From contig NZ_DAVG01000117.1 in the NCBI RefSeq assembly GCF_002505485.1, positions 1 through 35,373 of the forward strand: a DNA stretch of 35,373 bases. The letters run 5' to 3'. The translations under genes and the position numbers were made by a program. Source of the DNA: Methanosarcina sp. UBA5. GTDB taxonomy: Archaea; Halobacteriota; Methanosarcinia; Methanosarcinales; Methanosarcinaceae. Below, one piece after another: positions 24,441-32,458 of this stretch (its first letter is position 1; the number at the start of each line of letters is the position of its first letter). Below the pieces are notes generated by a model. It ran no database searches. It saw nothing but the letters and a program-made list of their open reading frames with translations, and was not told the DNA's origin.

Positions 24441-26156
24441 ATGACCTTAAGTCTTGAAGATCTTAAAACAATTGAAAAATTTGCATATCAAAATGCTGTA
24501 AAATATGGAAAACCTCCTCAACCCAAAGCTGTAATGGGCAAAGTAATGGGGGAGTGTCCTCAACTCAGATCCGATCCCAATGCAGTATCTGAGGCCCTTG
24601 AAACTATTATTCCCGAGATTGCAAAAGGAAAACCTGAAACCTGGGAGGCAAAGCTTTCGGAAATTGCCCCCGAGCTTATCGAAGCCCTTAGCGTAAAAAA
24701 GGAGCCTGACAAAGGCTTAAAACCTCTCGAAGGGGCAGAAAACGGCAAGGTTGTAATGCGCTTTGCCCCGAATCCCAACGGGCCTGCAACACTTGGCAGC
24801 GCAAGAGGCATGGTAGTTAATTCCGAATACGTGAAAATGTACGGAGGGAAGTTTATCCTGCGTTTTGATGATACCGATCCTGACATAAAACGGCCTCTTC
24901 TTCAGGCTTATGACTGGTATCTCGATGACTTCAAATGGCTGGGGGTTGTGCCTGACCAGGTGGTCTATGCTTCTGACCATTTCCCTCTCTATTACGATTA
25001 TGCAAGAAAACTTATCGAGATGGGCAAGGCGTATGTCTGCTTCTGTAAAGGGGGAGATTTTAAACGATTTAAGGATGCAAAACGGGCCTGCCCGCACAGG
25101 GATACCAGCCCTGAAGAAAACCTTATGCACTGGGAGAAAATGCTTGCAGGAGAATATGAAGACCACCAGGCAGTGCTGAGGATCAAGACCGACATTAAGC
25201 ACAAAGACCCTGCGTTGAGGGACTGGGGAGCCTTCAGGATAAGAAAGATGTCGCATCCCCGCCCCGAAATCGGGAACAAATACATCGTCTGGCCGCTTCT
25301 GGATTTTGCAGGCGCAATCGAAGACCACGAACTGGGCATGACCCACATCATCCGGGGTAAAGACCTTATAGACAGCGAAAAGCGCCAAGGCTATGTCTAC
25401 AAATACTTTGGCTGGAAGTACCCGAGAACAACTCACTGGGGCAGGGTCAAGATCCACGAATTCGGAAAGTTCAGCACTAGCACTCTCAGAAAAGCTATAG
25501 AAGCAGGGGAATACAGCGGCTGGGATGACCCGAGGCTCCCCACAATCAGGGCAATCCGTCGCCGTGGAATCCAGGCCGAGGCCCTTAAGAAATTCATGAT
25601 CGAGATGGGGGTCGGAATGACGGACGTAAGCATAAGTATGGAGTCTCTCTACGCCGAAAACCGCAAAATCGTGGACCCTATTGCAAACCGCTATTTCTTT
25701 GTCTGGGACCCTATAGAGCTGGAAATTACAGATGCAGAGCCGACAGTTGCGAAACTTCCTCTTCACCCCACGGATCATGCAAGAGGATTTCGGGAAATTG
25801 CCACAGAAAACAAGGTGCTTGTCTGCATGGAGGACGTCGAAAAGCTGGAAGTGGGCTCTATTATCCGCTTAAAAGATTTCTGCAATATAGAGATTACTTC
25901 TCTTTCCCCACTTCAGGCAAAGCTCTCCGATGTTTCTCTTGAAGCCCTTAAAAAAGCAAAAGCGAAAATCATCCACTGGGCCCCACTTGATGGAATAAAT
26001 GTGAAAGTGCGAGGCCCCGAAGGCGATATTAATGGAATCGGTGAGCATGGGATTGCAACCGAGCTTGACAATATTGTACAGTTCGAGCGCTTCGGTTTCT
26101 GCAGGATAGATGCCGTAAACGAAGAAGAAATTGTGGCTTACTTTGCCCACAAGTGA
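24441..26156 (+). CDS. gltX: Glutamyl-tRNA synthetase, archaeal type
   Basis: The enzyme charges tRNA(Glu), feeding translation and, through HemA, tetrapyrrole synthesis. The archaeal class Ib build is visible: an N-terminal helical extension (1 to about 95), then the catalytic domain starting at MRFAPNPNGPATLGSARG, where the HIGH signature is reduced as I recall for Methanosarcina relatives, FDDTDPDIKRP, the KMSKS-region equivalent FGKFSTSTLRKA, and the beta-barrel anticodon domain. The ATG at 24441 has GGGAGAAG upstream; TTG at 24426 is less likely. It sits between propeller genes rather than with translation genes. A broken copy of its last codons is found at 30257. Confidence 0.95.
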   Translation: MTLSLEDLKTIEKFAYQNAVKYGKPPQPKAVMGKVMGECPQLRSDPNAVSEALETIIPEIAKGKPETWEAKLSEIAPELIEALSVKKEPDKGLKPLEGAENGKVVMRFAPNPNGPATLGSARGMVVNSEYVKMYGGKFILRFDDTDPDIKRPLLQAYDWYLDDFKWLGVVPDQVVYASDHFPLYYDYARKLIEMGKAYVCFCKGGDFKRFKDAKRACPHRDTSPEENLMHWEKMLAGEYEDHQAVLRIKTDIKHKDPALRDWGAFRIRKMSHPRPEIGNKYIVWPLLDFAGAIEDHELGMTHIIRGKDLIDSEKRQGYVYKYFGWKYPRTTHWGRVKIHEFGKFSTSTLRKAIEAGEYSGWDDPRLPTIRAIRRRGIQAEALKKFMIEMGVGMTDVSISMESLYAENRKIVDPIANRYFFVWDPIELEITDAEPTVAKLPLHPTDHARGFREIATENKVLVCMEDVEKLEVGSIIRLKDFCNIEITSLSPLQAKLSDVSLEALKKAKAKIIHWAPLDGINVKVRGPEGDINGIGEHGIATELDNIVQFERFGFCRIDAVNEEEIVAYFAHK

Positions 26157-26594
26157 TTTTAGGAAATAAAAGGGGCAGAGAACTGTCCTTTTTCTTTTAT
26201 TTGCTTCCTACATTTCTTTTTCGATTCTCTTTTTCTTATCGTGTCTGCGGAGTTATTGATTAAGTATAACAACGGGCCCACCCGCTTTTTTGGCCAGAGT
26301 TGAGAGCCGTTATTCTGCTTACGGTTTTCAGTAATTGATCATCACTATCTAATTTCTTAACTTTTTAGCCATTTGAAATTACCAATGTCTCCATTTCACG
26401 TTTTTTGTGCCGAGATATCTGGTGTTTTTACGCTGATTTGCTTTAATCAGATCCTTATTCCTGGACAAATTCACCCATATTAGAAGATTTTTATGAAGCT
26501 AAAAGCAAAAAGAGAAGGTTTAAAGACTGATCAAGAGTTTTGAATATTAACATTTTTAATATGAAAAATAAACTAAAGATACAGGAGTAGGATA
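26157..26594 (+). other. Spacer with gltX terminator and upstream region of the YVTN propeller gene
   Basis: Oligo-T runs at about 26186-26240 probably end gltX transcription. A small GC stem followed by six T (CGGG at 26273-26276, CCCG at 26281-26284) could be a second terminator. No clear TATA box is seen, only AT-rich DNA near 26541-26560. The start-proximal CAGGAGTAGGATA is shared with the gene at 32459. Confidence 0.45.
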
Positions 26595-28151
26595 ATGGAA
26601 ATTAACAAAAAATTGCATTCAGTAGCTCTAGCATCAGCAGCTCTGATTTTATTTTTAATTCTCGTTTCGTCTATTGCATCGGCAGCTACTGAGCAAAGTG
26701 TTTCGCAAGTGGGGCCATATGCATATATTACGAACGGATGCAGCGATACTGTCTCTGTAATTGACACAGCCACAAATACTGTTACCGCCACAGTGGATGT
26801 AGGATCCCAGCCTTATGGAACTGCAGTCAACAAAGCGGGAACAAAAGTATATGTGACAAACAATTACGGCGACTCTGTCTCTGTAATTGACACTGCCACA
26901 AACACTGTTACAGCCACTGTGCTTGTAGGAAGCAGTCCTCTGGGAGTTGCAGTCAACCCTGAAGGAACAAAGGTATATGTGGCGAACGAAGCCTTTGATG
27001 GAACTGTCTCTGTAATTGACACTGCCACAAACAAGGTTACAGCCACGGTGAATGTAGAAGAAGATCCTTTCGGAGTTGCAGTCAACCCTGAGGGAACAAA
27101 AGTATATGTGACGAACTGCGGAGGCGACTCTGTCTCTGTAATTGATATAGCAACCGATACTGTTACAGCCGAGATTGATGTAGGATACTGGCCTCATGGA
27201 ATTGCTGTTACCCCTGATGGAAAAAAGGTATATGTGGCGAACTTCGGTAGCGACGATAGAACTGTTTCTGTAATTGACACAGCCACAAACACTGTTACAG
27301 CTACTGTGCCTGTAGGAGACGATCCATCGGGAGTTGCAGTCAACCCGGAGGGAACAAAGGTGTATGTGGTGAACCACGAAAGTAATACTGTCTCTGTAAT
27401 TGATACTGCAACTAATAATATTGCAGCAACAGTAAGTGTAGGAGATTGGCCTATTGGAGTTGCAGTTACCCCAGATGGAAAAAAAGTATATGTGGCTAAT
27501 GGGTATGGCAATGATGTCTCTGTAATTGACGCAGCAACCAATACTGTTACATCCACTGTGCCTGTAGGAGACTGTCCTGTAGCCTTCGGACAGTTTATAG
27601 TTACTCCTTCAGTACAACCAGTAATTCCTATAGCAGCATTTTCTGCATCTCCAACCTCAGGAAAAGCTCCATTAACTGTTGCATTTACCGACAAAAGTAC
27701 AGGAACACCGACTAAATGGAAATGGACTTTTGGAGACGGAAACACTTCAACTCAGCAGAATCCAAAGCATAAGTATTCCAAAGCAGGGAATTATACGGTG
27801 GCACTGACAGCAACAAATGCGGCAGGCAGTAACACAACAACAAAAGCCGGGTATATACAAGTGGTAGAAAAACCGGTTGCTGCATTTTCTGCGAAACCAA
27901 CCTCAGGAAAAGCCCCATTAAATGTTGCATTTACTGACAAAAGTACCGGAGTTCCTACTTCATGGAAATGGACTTTTGGAGACGGAAACACTTCAACAGA
28001 AAAGAATCCAAAACATCAGTATTTACAGGAAGGAAACTATAAGGTTACACTTACAGTGACCAATGCTGCAGGCAGCAGTACTGCAACTAAAACAAATTAC
28101 ATAAAAGTGACAACAAATACAAGACCAGGGATATACTCTGAAAACAAATAA
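26595..28151 (+). CDS. Secreted YVTN seven-bladed beta-propeller protein with two PKD domains
   Basis: A signal peptide (1 to about 31) is followed by seven near-identical blades of about 42 residues with the pattern VYVTNxxxxxVSVIDTATNTV and GVAVNPEGTKV, the classic YVTN surface-layer propeller. It closes with AFGQFI. Two PKD domains follow (about 345-425 and 430-505) with WKWTFGDGNTST motifs. The end is KVTTNTRPGIYSENK, shared with two other proteins here. No membrane anchor is seen. Likely at the cell surface or in the matrix between cells. GGAGTAGG precedes the ATG at 26595. Confidence 0.9.
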   Translation: MEINKKLHSVALASAALILFLILVSSIASAATEQSVSQVGPYAYITNGCSDTVSVIDTATNTVTATVDVGSQPYGTAVNKAGTKVYVTNNYGDSVSVIDTATNTVTATVLVGSSPLGVAVNPEGTKVYVANEAFDGTVSVIDTATNKVTATVNVEEDPFGVAVNPEGTKVYVTNCGGDSVSVIDIATDTVTAEIDVGYWPHGIAVTPDGKKVYVANFGSDDRTVSVIDTATNTVTATVPVGDDPSGVAVNPEGTKVYVVNHESNTVSVIDTATNNIAATVSVGDWPIGVAVTPDGKKVYVANGYGNDVSVIDAATNTVTSTVPVGDCPVAFGQFIVTPSVQPVIPIAAFSASPTSGKAPLTVAFTDKSTGTPTKWKWTFGDGNTSTQQNPKHKYSKAGNYTVALTATNAAGSNTTTKAGYIQVVEKPVAAFSAKPTSGKAPLNVAFTDKSTGVPTSWKWTFGDGNTSTEKNPKHQYLQEGNYKVTLTVTNAAGSSTATKTNYIKVTTNTRPGIYSENK

Positions 28152-29211
28152 ACTCTTAAACTGAAACACAAGAAAAAAGATCAAAGCTAAAGGATAATGA
28201 GCGCATAAGGTTTGTTTCTGTCACATACTATGTTTTCTCCATTGTGGCGGGAATGGACCTTGATTATGTTTCCAAAATTTCTTAGAATTTTTAAGTTTTG
28301 TTTTTGTATTTAAATCATTTAATATTAATAGACAAAGTGTCTACTTAAAGGCAGTCATTCTCCAATAAACTCATAGTGTTATATATTGTATATTTTCCAA
28401 AATTTTTTTGAAAAAATACAAAAATATTTTATAATATAACCTGTATAAACCTAGATGTCAACTTAGCAGTTAAACAACAGAAGAGAAAAACCCTTCAGAA
28501 TAGTTGACTTGGCTAGAGGCCGTAGTGTGAAACAGAAATTATTGATCAGAAGGAATAACATCCTGTGGTCAGTAACAGGTTTTGAGTGATAAAAGCCAAA
28601 ACTTCTAATATCCGATCCCACCTCCAATGACTGACCCCTATGATGTGGTTGGAGAGTGAGACTCTGTGTGCAACGTGTCCGCCCCACAAAAATCGCAGAG
28701 AACCAAATTGGATATATTCAAAAATATTACGCAGACGTAATAAGAATCTTTGAATTACCGTATAGACCCGGCATAATTAGATATTTGATATATACTCGGT
28801 CTAATTAGATAGTTCGGAAAAACATTACGAGTACGTAATATGGAATTTTGAGAAATATCTGGGAAAGAGTATACTATTACCCTGGAGTTTTTGAGTTTAC
28901 TCAACTTCTAAGTCCAACCCATAAGCGATACGATGCTAAAATGAAGCAGGAACCCCTATTCCTGACAGCATGTCTTAGTTTAACAATCGTATCAACTGTT
29001 GGAGAAATATAACTATCTTATAGTTTTTTGAGTTTACGCAGATTCCAAATCCAACCCAAAGGTGATACGATGCTAAAAATGAAGCAGGAACCCCTATTCC
29101 TTACAGCGTATCTTAGTTTAACAGCCGTATGTGCTTTGGGGAAAAATAGGCTCTAACCCTAAAAATATTTTGAGCCTACTCAAATTCCAAACCCAACCCA
29201 AAGGTGATACG
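28152..29211 (+). other. 1-kb non-coding region between the YVTN gene and the beta-helix gene
   Basis: The region holds, in order: AT-rich DNA with a TATA-like element (about 28427-28435); a GC-richer block of unknown nature (about 28455-28690); two matching palindromes (28726-28741 and 28824-28839) that bracket a short direct repeat; and two incomplete upstream copies of the beta-helix gene leader. No intact gene was found. Confidence 0.6.
28726..28839. promoter_or_regulatory. Pair of ATTACG-n4-CGTAAT palindromes around a direct repeat
   Basis: The inverted repeat ATTACG/CGTAAT occurs with a 4-nt centre at 28726-28741 (CAGA) and 28824-28839 (AGTA), 98 bp apart. Between them AATTAGATA occurs twice, after CGGCAT (about 28771-28780) and after CGGTCT (about 28803-28811). 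Such paired palindromes are typical of binding sites for a dimeric regulator. Confidence 0.5.
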
Positions 29212-29290
29212 ATGCTAAAAAGACAGATAGGAACCCTATTCCTAGTAACATGCCTTATTTTAACAACCGTACCAGCTGCGTTAGGCGCAC
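28886..29290 (+). repeat. Three tandem copies of the beta-helix gene leader and signal-peptide region
   Basis: A segment of about 130-140 bp is repeated at about 28886-29012, 29023-29156 and 29164-29290. Each has TTTTGAG, CCAACCCA-A, a GATACGATGCTAAAA start region and a stretch coding for a hydrophobic N-terminus. Copy 2 gives a complete 28-codon frame (29070-29156, beginning MLKMKQEPLF). Copy 1 gives a 23-codon frame (28941-29012, beginning MKQEPLF) after a one-base loss near its ATG. Copy 3 is the functional gene start. Confidence 0.85.
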
Positions 29291-30180
29291 AAAATACAAT
29301 AACTGTAAATCCAACGTCTGGATCAGATACCCAGACTGCAATTAATGATGCAATAAATTCCGCAGCATCAGGAGCAACATCAAGTAACCCGGGATACGTC
29401 CTCCTTGGTGCTGGCACTTATCAAATAAGTGCATCTATAATTTTGAAATCTAATGTAGTACTGAAAGGTGCAGGCGACGATACAATAATCTTTGCTACCG
29501 GTTCAATTTGTAACTCCGAAGGATCACCTGCATATGTATTCGGGTCAGGTGTTTCTAACGTTGAAGTATGTGACCTTCAGTTCAAAAGTACAGCAACCGG
29601 ACCTGGTGATGGAGGTCATGGAGACTATCGAAACTGTATACAGTTAAGGTCTTCGAGTGATAGTAAAGTACATGATATTTTATTCACTCGTTATCTGTAT
29701 AGTGATGGTATCAGGATCAGTAAAAGTTCTGGAATAGACATATATAATTGCAGAATGCATTCCGTAGGACACGATGGTGTGTCATTCTTATCAGGTACTA
29801 AGGATTCCAGAATGTATAACTGTGATGTTGAGGTTCAAACCAATACAGGTGTCAGGATAGACAATTGCGCAAATGTTGAAGTGGATCACAATACCTTCTC
29901 AGGTAACGCCGGATCTGGCTGGTGCTGTGTTGAGCTAGAAAATTCACTGACAAATGCAAATGTCCATCATAATATCATGCATGACTTCAAAGGATCAAGC
30001 AGCAGTGCAGGCATTGGAAACATCCATGCAAGTGGATCAATTAGCGTTCATGATAATGTTATGTGGGCTGTGTCGCCTTACGTTCAGGCAGGATCAGGTT
30101 CAAACATATTAGGACCATCTGATCACAGTGTTGAGAATTGGATCGCAAAAGGGTATGGATACGGCTCTCTTGGCAACTAA
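29212..30180 (+). CDS. Secreted right-handed beta-helix protein (pectate-lyase/disaggregatase-like)
   Basis: The 322-residue protein has a signal peptide (1 to about 25, ending PAALGA) and then a parallel beta-helix with GYVLLGAGTYQIS, NVVLKGAGDDT and repeated short coils (SGIDIYNCRMHSV, NVEVDHNTFSGN). The fold occurs in pectate lyases, NosD-like proteins and the Methanosarcina disaggregatase family that cleaves the methanochondroitin matrix. It is much shorter than disaggregatase, so only the fold is called. ATG at 29212 is chosen because AAAGGTGAT lies just upstream and the signal peptide starts there. The final segment ends abruptly at TAA, so C-terminal domains may have been lost. Confidence 0.8.
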   Translation: MLKRQIGTLFLVTCLILTTVPAALGAQNTITVNPTSGSDTQTAINDAINSAASGATSSNPGYVLLGAGTYQISASIILKSNVVLKGAGDDTIIFATGSICNSEGSPAYVFGSGVSNVEVCDLQFKSTATGPGDGGHGDYRNCIQLRSSSDSKVHDILFTRYLYSDGIRISKSSGIDIYNCRMHSVGHDGVSFLSGTKDSRMYNCDVEVQTNTGVRIDNCANVEVDHNTFSGNAGSGWCCVELENSLTNANVHHNIMHDFKGSSSSAGIGNIHASGSISVHDNVMWAVSPYVQAGSGSNILGPSDHSVENWIAKGYGYGSLGN

Positions 30181-30623
30181 TTCAACAAAAACGATAACTA
30201 TTCAATATATGGAACACATTTAACAATAAGAGTCCTTCACATACGTACAGAACATGATTGTATAGTTAGAGCGCTTTGGTTTTTGCAGGATCGACGCGAT
30301 ACAAAAGACGAAGTTGTGGGTACTTTGCCCGTAAATAACTGCCTGGAAGAAGTGAACAGGAAACTGTCTCCTCTTCTTAAATTCATTTTTGTATTTATAT
30401 TCTTTCCTTTCTTTTTATCACGTTTTCTCTCTCTTCATTTTTTTACAATATGCCTTCTTGTATTTCTAAAACACTTGAGTATAAAAAATACCTCTTTTTT
30501 ATAAGTCGGCTAATAAAACTTACCTTTATAAATTTATACAAAAAATGAAAAAATTTAACTATAATATTTAGAATTTAAGTTATTTACTTAAAATCTTCTA
30601 AATGAAAGTTACAGGTGAGTTTA
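30181..30623 (+). other. Spacer with gltX remnant and promoter of the second DIYMYDLST propeller gene
   Basis: A broken gltX 3' end lies in the first half. T-rich DNA follows. A TATA-like element CTTTATAAATTTATA lies near 30524-30538, giving a leader of about 60 nt for the gene at 30624. Confidence 0.55.
30257..30430 (+). pseudogene. Degenerate copy of the gltX 3' end
   Basis: Positions 30257-30330 match the last codons of gltX (26073-26148): in the first 41 bases only 6 differ, and the match resumes through TACTTTGCCC. Read in the gltX frame it gives I-V-stop-L-E-R-F-G-F-C-R-I-D-A, then frameshifts. The match seems to continue weakly into the T-rich flank to about 30430. It cannot code for protein. 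It is a relic of a duplication or rearrangement that included gltX. Confidence 0.8.
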
Positions 30624-31937
30624 ATGAAGAAATCAGAGACCATTTGTAAAAAAATTCTACTTTCAATATCCTTAGTTTTGCTTCTATTTTCTTTCGCAGC
30701 ATCAGCAGCTACTGAAGAAAGCGTTTCGCCAAAGATTACTGAAACTCAAATCACCACCAGTGGATCAGCATACAATCCTGATATCTATGGTGATAGGATA
30801 GTGTGGCAGGATAATCGCAACGGAAATGACGATATCTATATGTACGACCTTTCCACTAAAAAGGAAACTCAGATCACCACCAATGCATCATATAAATGGA
30901 ATCCTGTAATCTATGGTGACAGGATCGTGTGGACAGACGATCGCAATGGAAAATGGGATATCTACATGTACGATCTCTCTACTAAAAAGGAAACTCAAAT
31001 CCCCATTAATAACGAGGCTGATTATGAATGGCCGAGTGATCCTGCAATCTATGGTGACAAGATCGTGTGGGCATATAGTTTCGAGGAATACGCGCAGATT
31101 TATATGTACGATCTTTCCACTTCCAAGGAAATTCAAATCTCCACCGGCGGAAGAGCATACAATCCTGCTATTTATGGTAATAAAATAGTTTGGCTGGATG
31201 ACCGAAATAGAGATTATAAATATGATATATATATTTACGATCTCTCCACTTCCAAGGAAACCCAGATAACCACCAGCGGATCAGCAGGATCCCCTGCTAT
31301 TTACAGTAACAGGATAGTATATGCCGACGGTCGCGATGGAGACGACAATGTCTATATGTATGATCTTTCTACTAAAAAGGAAACTCAGATTACCAGCAGT
31401 CCAGATAACCAAGTGTCTCCTGATATCTATGGTAACAGGATATTGTGGAAGGATGTCGGTGGGAAGGATGATGGCTGGGAATATCATGGTATCTACATGT
31501 GCGATCTTTCCACTAATCAGAAATTTAAAATTACCAGCCGTGGAAGTGCATATGATCCTGCTATCTACGATAATAGAGTAGTATATGGCGATAGTCGTAA
31601 TGAAAACTCCGATATTTACATGAGCACTATTTCAAGCGAAGAACCAGAACCAGTCCCTCCTGTAGCTAACTTTTCTGCGAAACCAACCTCAGGAAAAGCA
31701 CCGTTAAATGTTGCATTTACTGATAAAAGTGCAGGTTCACCGATTAAATGGAAATGGAATTTTGGAGATGGAACTTCTTCAACGGAACAGAATCCAAAAC
31801 ATGAGTATTCACAGGAAGGAAAATATAAGGTTACACTTACAGTAACCAATGCCGCAGGCAGCAGTACAGCAATAAAAACAAATTACATAAAAGTTACAAC
31901 AAATACAAGACCAGGTATATACTTTAAAAACAAATAA
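30624..31937 (+). CDS. Secreted seven-bladed beta-propeller protein with one PKD domain (DIYMYDLST type)
   Basis: After a signal peptide (about 28 residues, ending ASAATE) come seven blades of the type IYGDRIVWQDNRNGNDDIYMYDLST, then one PKD domain (about 345-425, WKWNFGDGTSST) and the shared tail KVTTNTRPGIYFKNK. It is the close paralogue of the protein at 22095 but has one PKD domain fewer. ATG at 30624 is preferred because AGGTGA is 5 nt upstream; GTG at 30615 is an alternative. No membrane anchor is seen, so release or loose surface binding is likely. Confidence 0.88.
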   Translation: MKKSETICKKILLSISLVLLLFSFAASAATEESVSPKITETQITTSGSAYNPDIYGDRIVWQDNRNGNDDIYMYDLSTKKETQITTNASYKWNPVIYGDRIVWTDDRNGKWDIYMYDLSTKKETQIPINNEADYEWPSDPAIYGDKIVWAYSFEEYAQIYMYDLSTSKEIQISTGGRAYNPAIYGNKIVWLDDRNRDYKYDIYIYDLSTSKETQITTSGSAGSPAIYSNRIVYADGRDGDDNVYMYDLSTKKETQITSSPDNQVSPDIYGNRILWKDVGGKDDGWEYHGIYMCDLSTNQKFKITSRGSAYDPAIYDNRVVYGDSRNENSDIYMSTISSEEPEPVPPVANFSAKPTSGKAPLNVAFTDKSAGSPIKWKWNFGDGTSSTEQNPKHEYSQEGKYKVTLTVTNAAGSSTAIKTNYIKVTTNTRPGIYFKNK

Positions 31938-32458
31938 TCCCTTAAATTGAAACAATAATGAAAAAGATTGAGGTTAAAGGGGTGTGGGGATTATTTATCA
32001 AATCTGACAAAAAGATCACCTTTTCTTTGTTTGATCAGAGATGAGAGCTTATCTCCTTTTTTCGATTTTGAGTGATTAATCCTGTGTTCAAATAACTCAA
32101 CTTCTCCAAGTCATTTTGAAATTCTCGATTAGTACTTACGATTGAAGTATTCTCAATTGGATCTACAATTTAGCTGAAAAAAAGAACTATTACTGAGATT
32201 TGAACTGTTTTAATAATTATGTATTGATTAAATATTAAATTAGTTTCACAAATCAAATAATTTCTAAAAATATATAATAATTTTGGAAAGTGATATATAT
32301 AAGGACAAGATATCACTATTTTTGGTAAATTTTTCAAATTTTTTTACTTTCCAGCAAAAAAAGTTTTGCAGCCAACTTTAGCAAAATAATGCTGGATTTT
32401 GAAGAACCAACTGTACCTTAAAAACATCAAGATAACGAAAAATAAGGGAGTAGGATAA
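31938..32458 (+). promoter_or_regulatory. Spacer with shared 3' flank and promoter of the second YVTN gene
   Basis: The first 90 bp resemble the flank after the gene at 32459. A strong TATA-like run, GATATATATAAGG, lies at 32292-32304, predicting a long leader of about 130 nt. No gene is visible. Confidence 0.5.

Noticed and set aside
24717..25778. Long minus-strand open frame of 353 codons opposite gltX
   Set aside because: It is wholly antisense to gltX, which has full family conservation. The antisense translation resembles nothing and arises from gltX codon bias.
26655..27377. Minus-strand open frame of 240 codons opposite the YVTN gene
   Set aside because: It mirrors the repeated blades on the other strand and contains only shadow repeats.
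30283..30504. Open frame of 73 codons before the second DIYMYDLST gene
   Set aside because: Its first part is the gltX relic read out of frame and the rest is T-rich DNA that gives a false hydrophobic tail.
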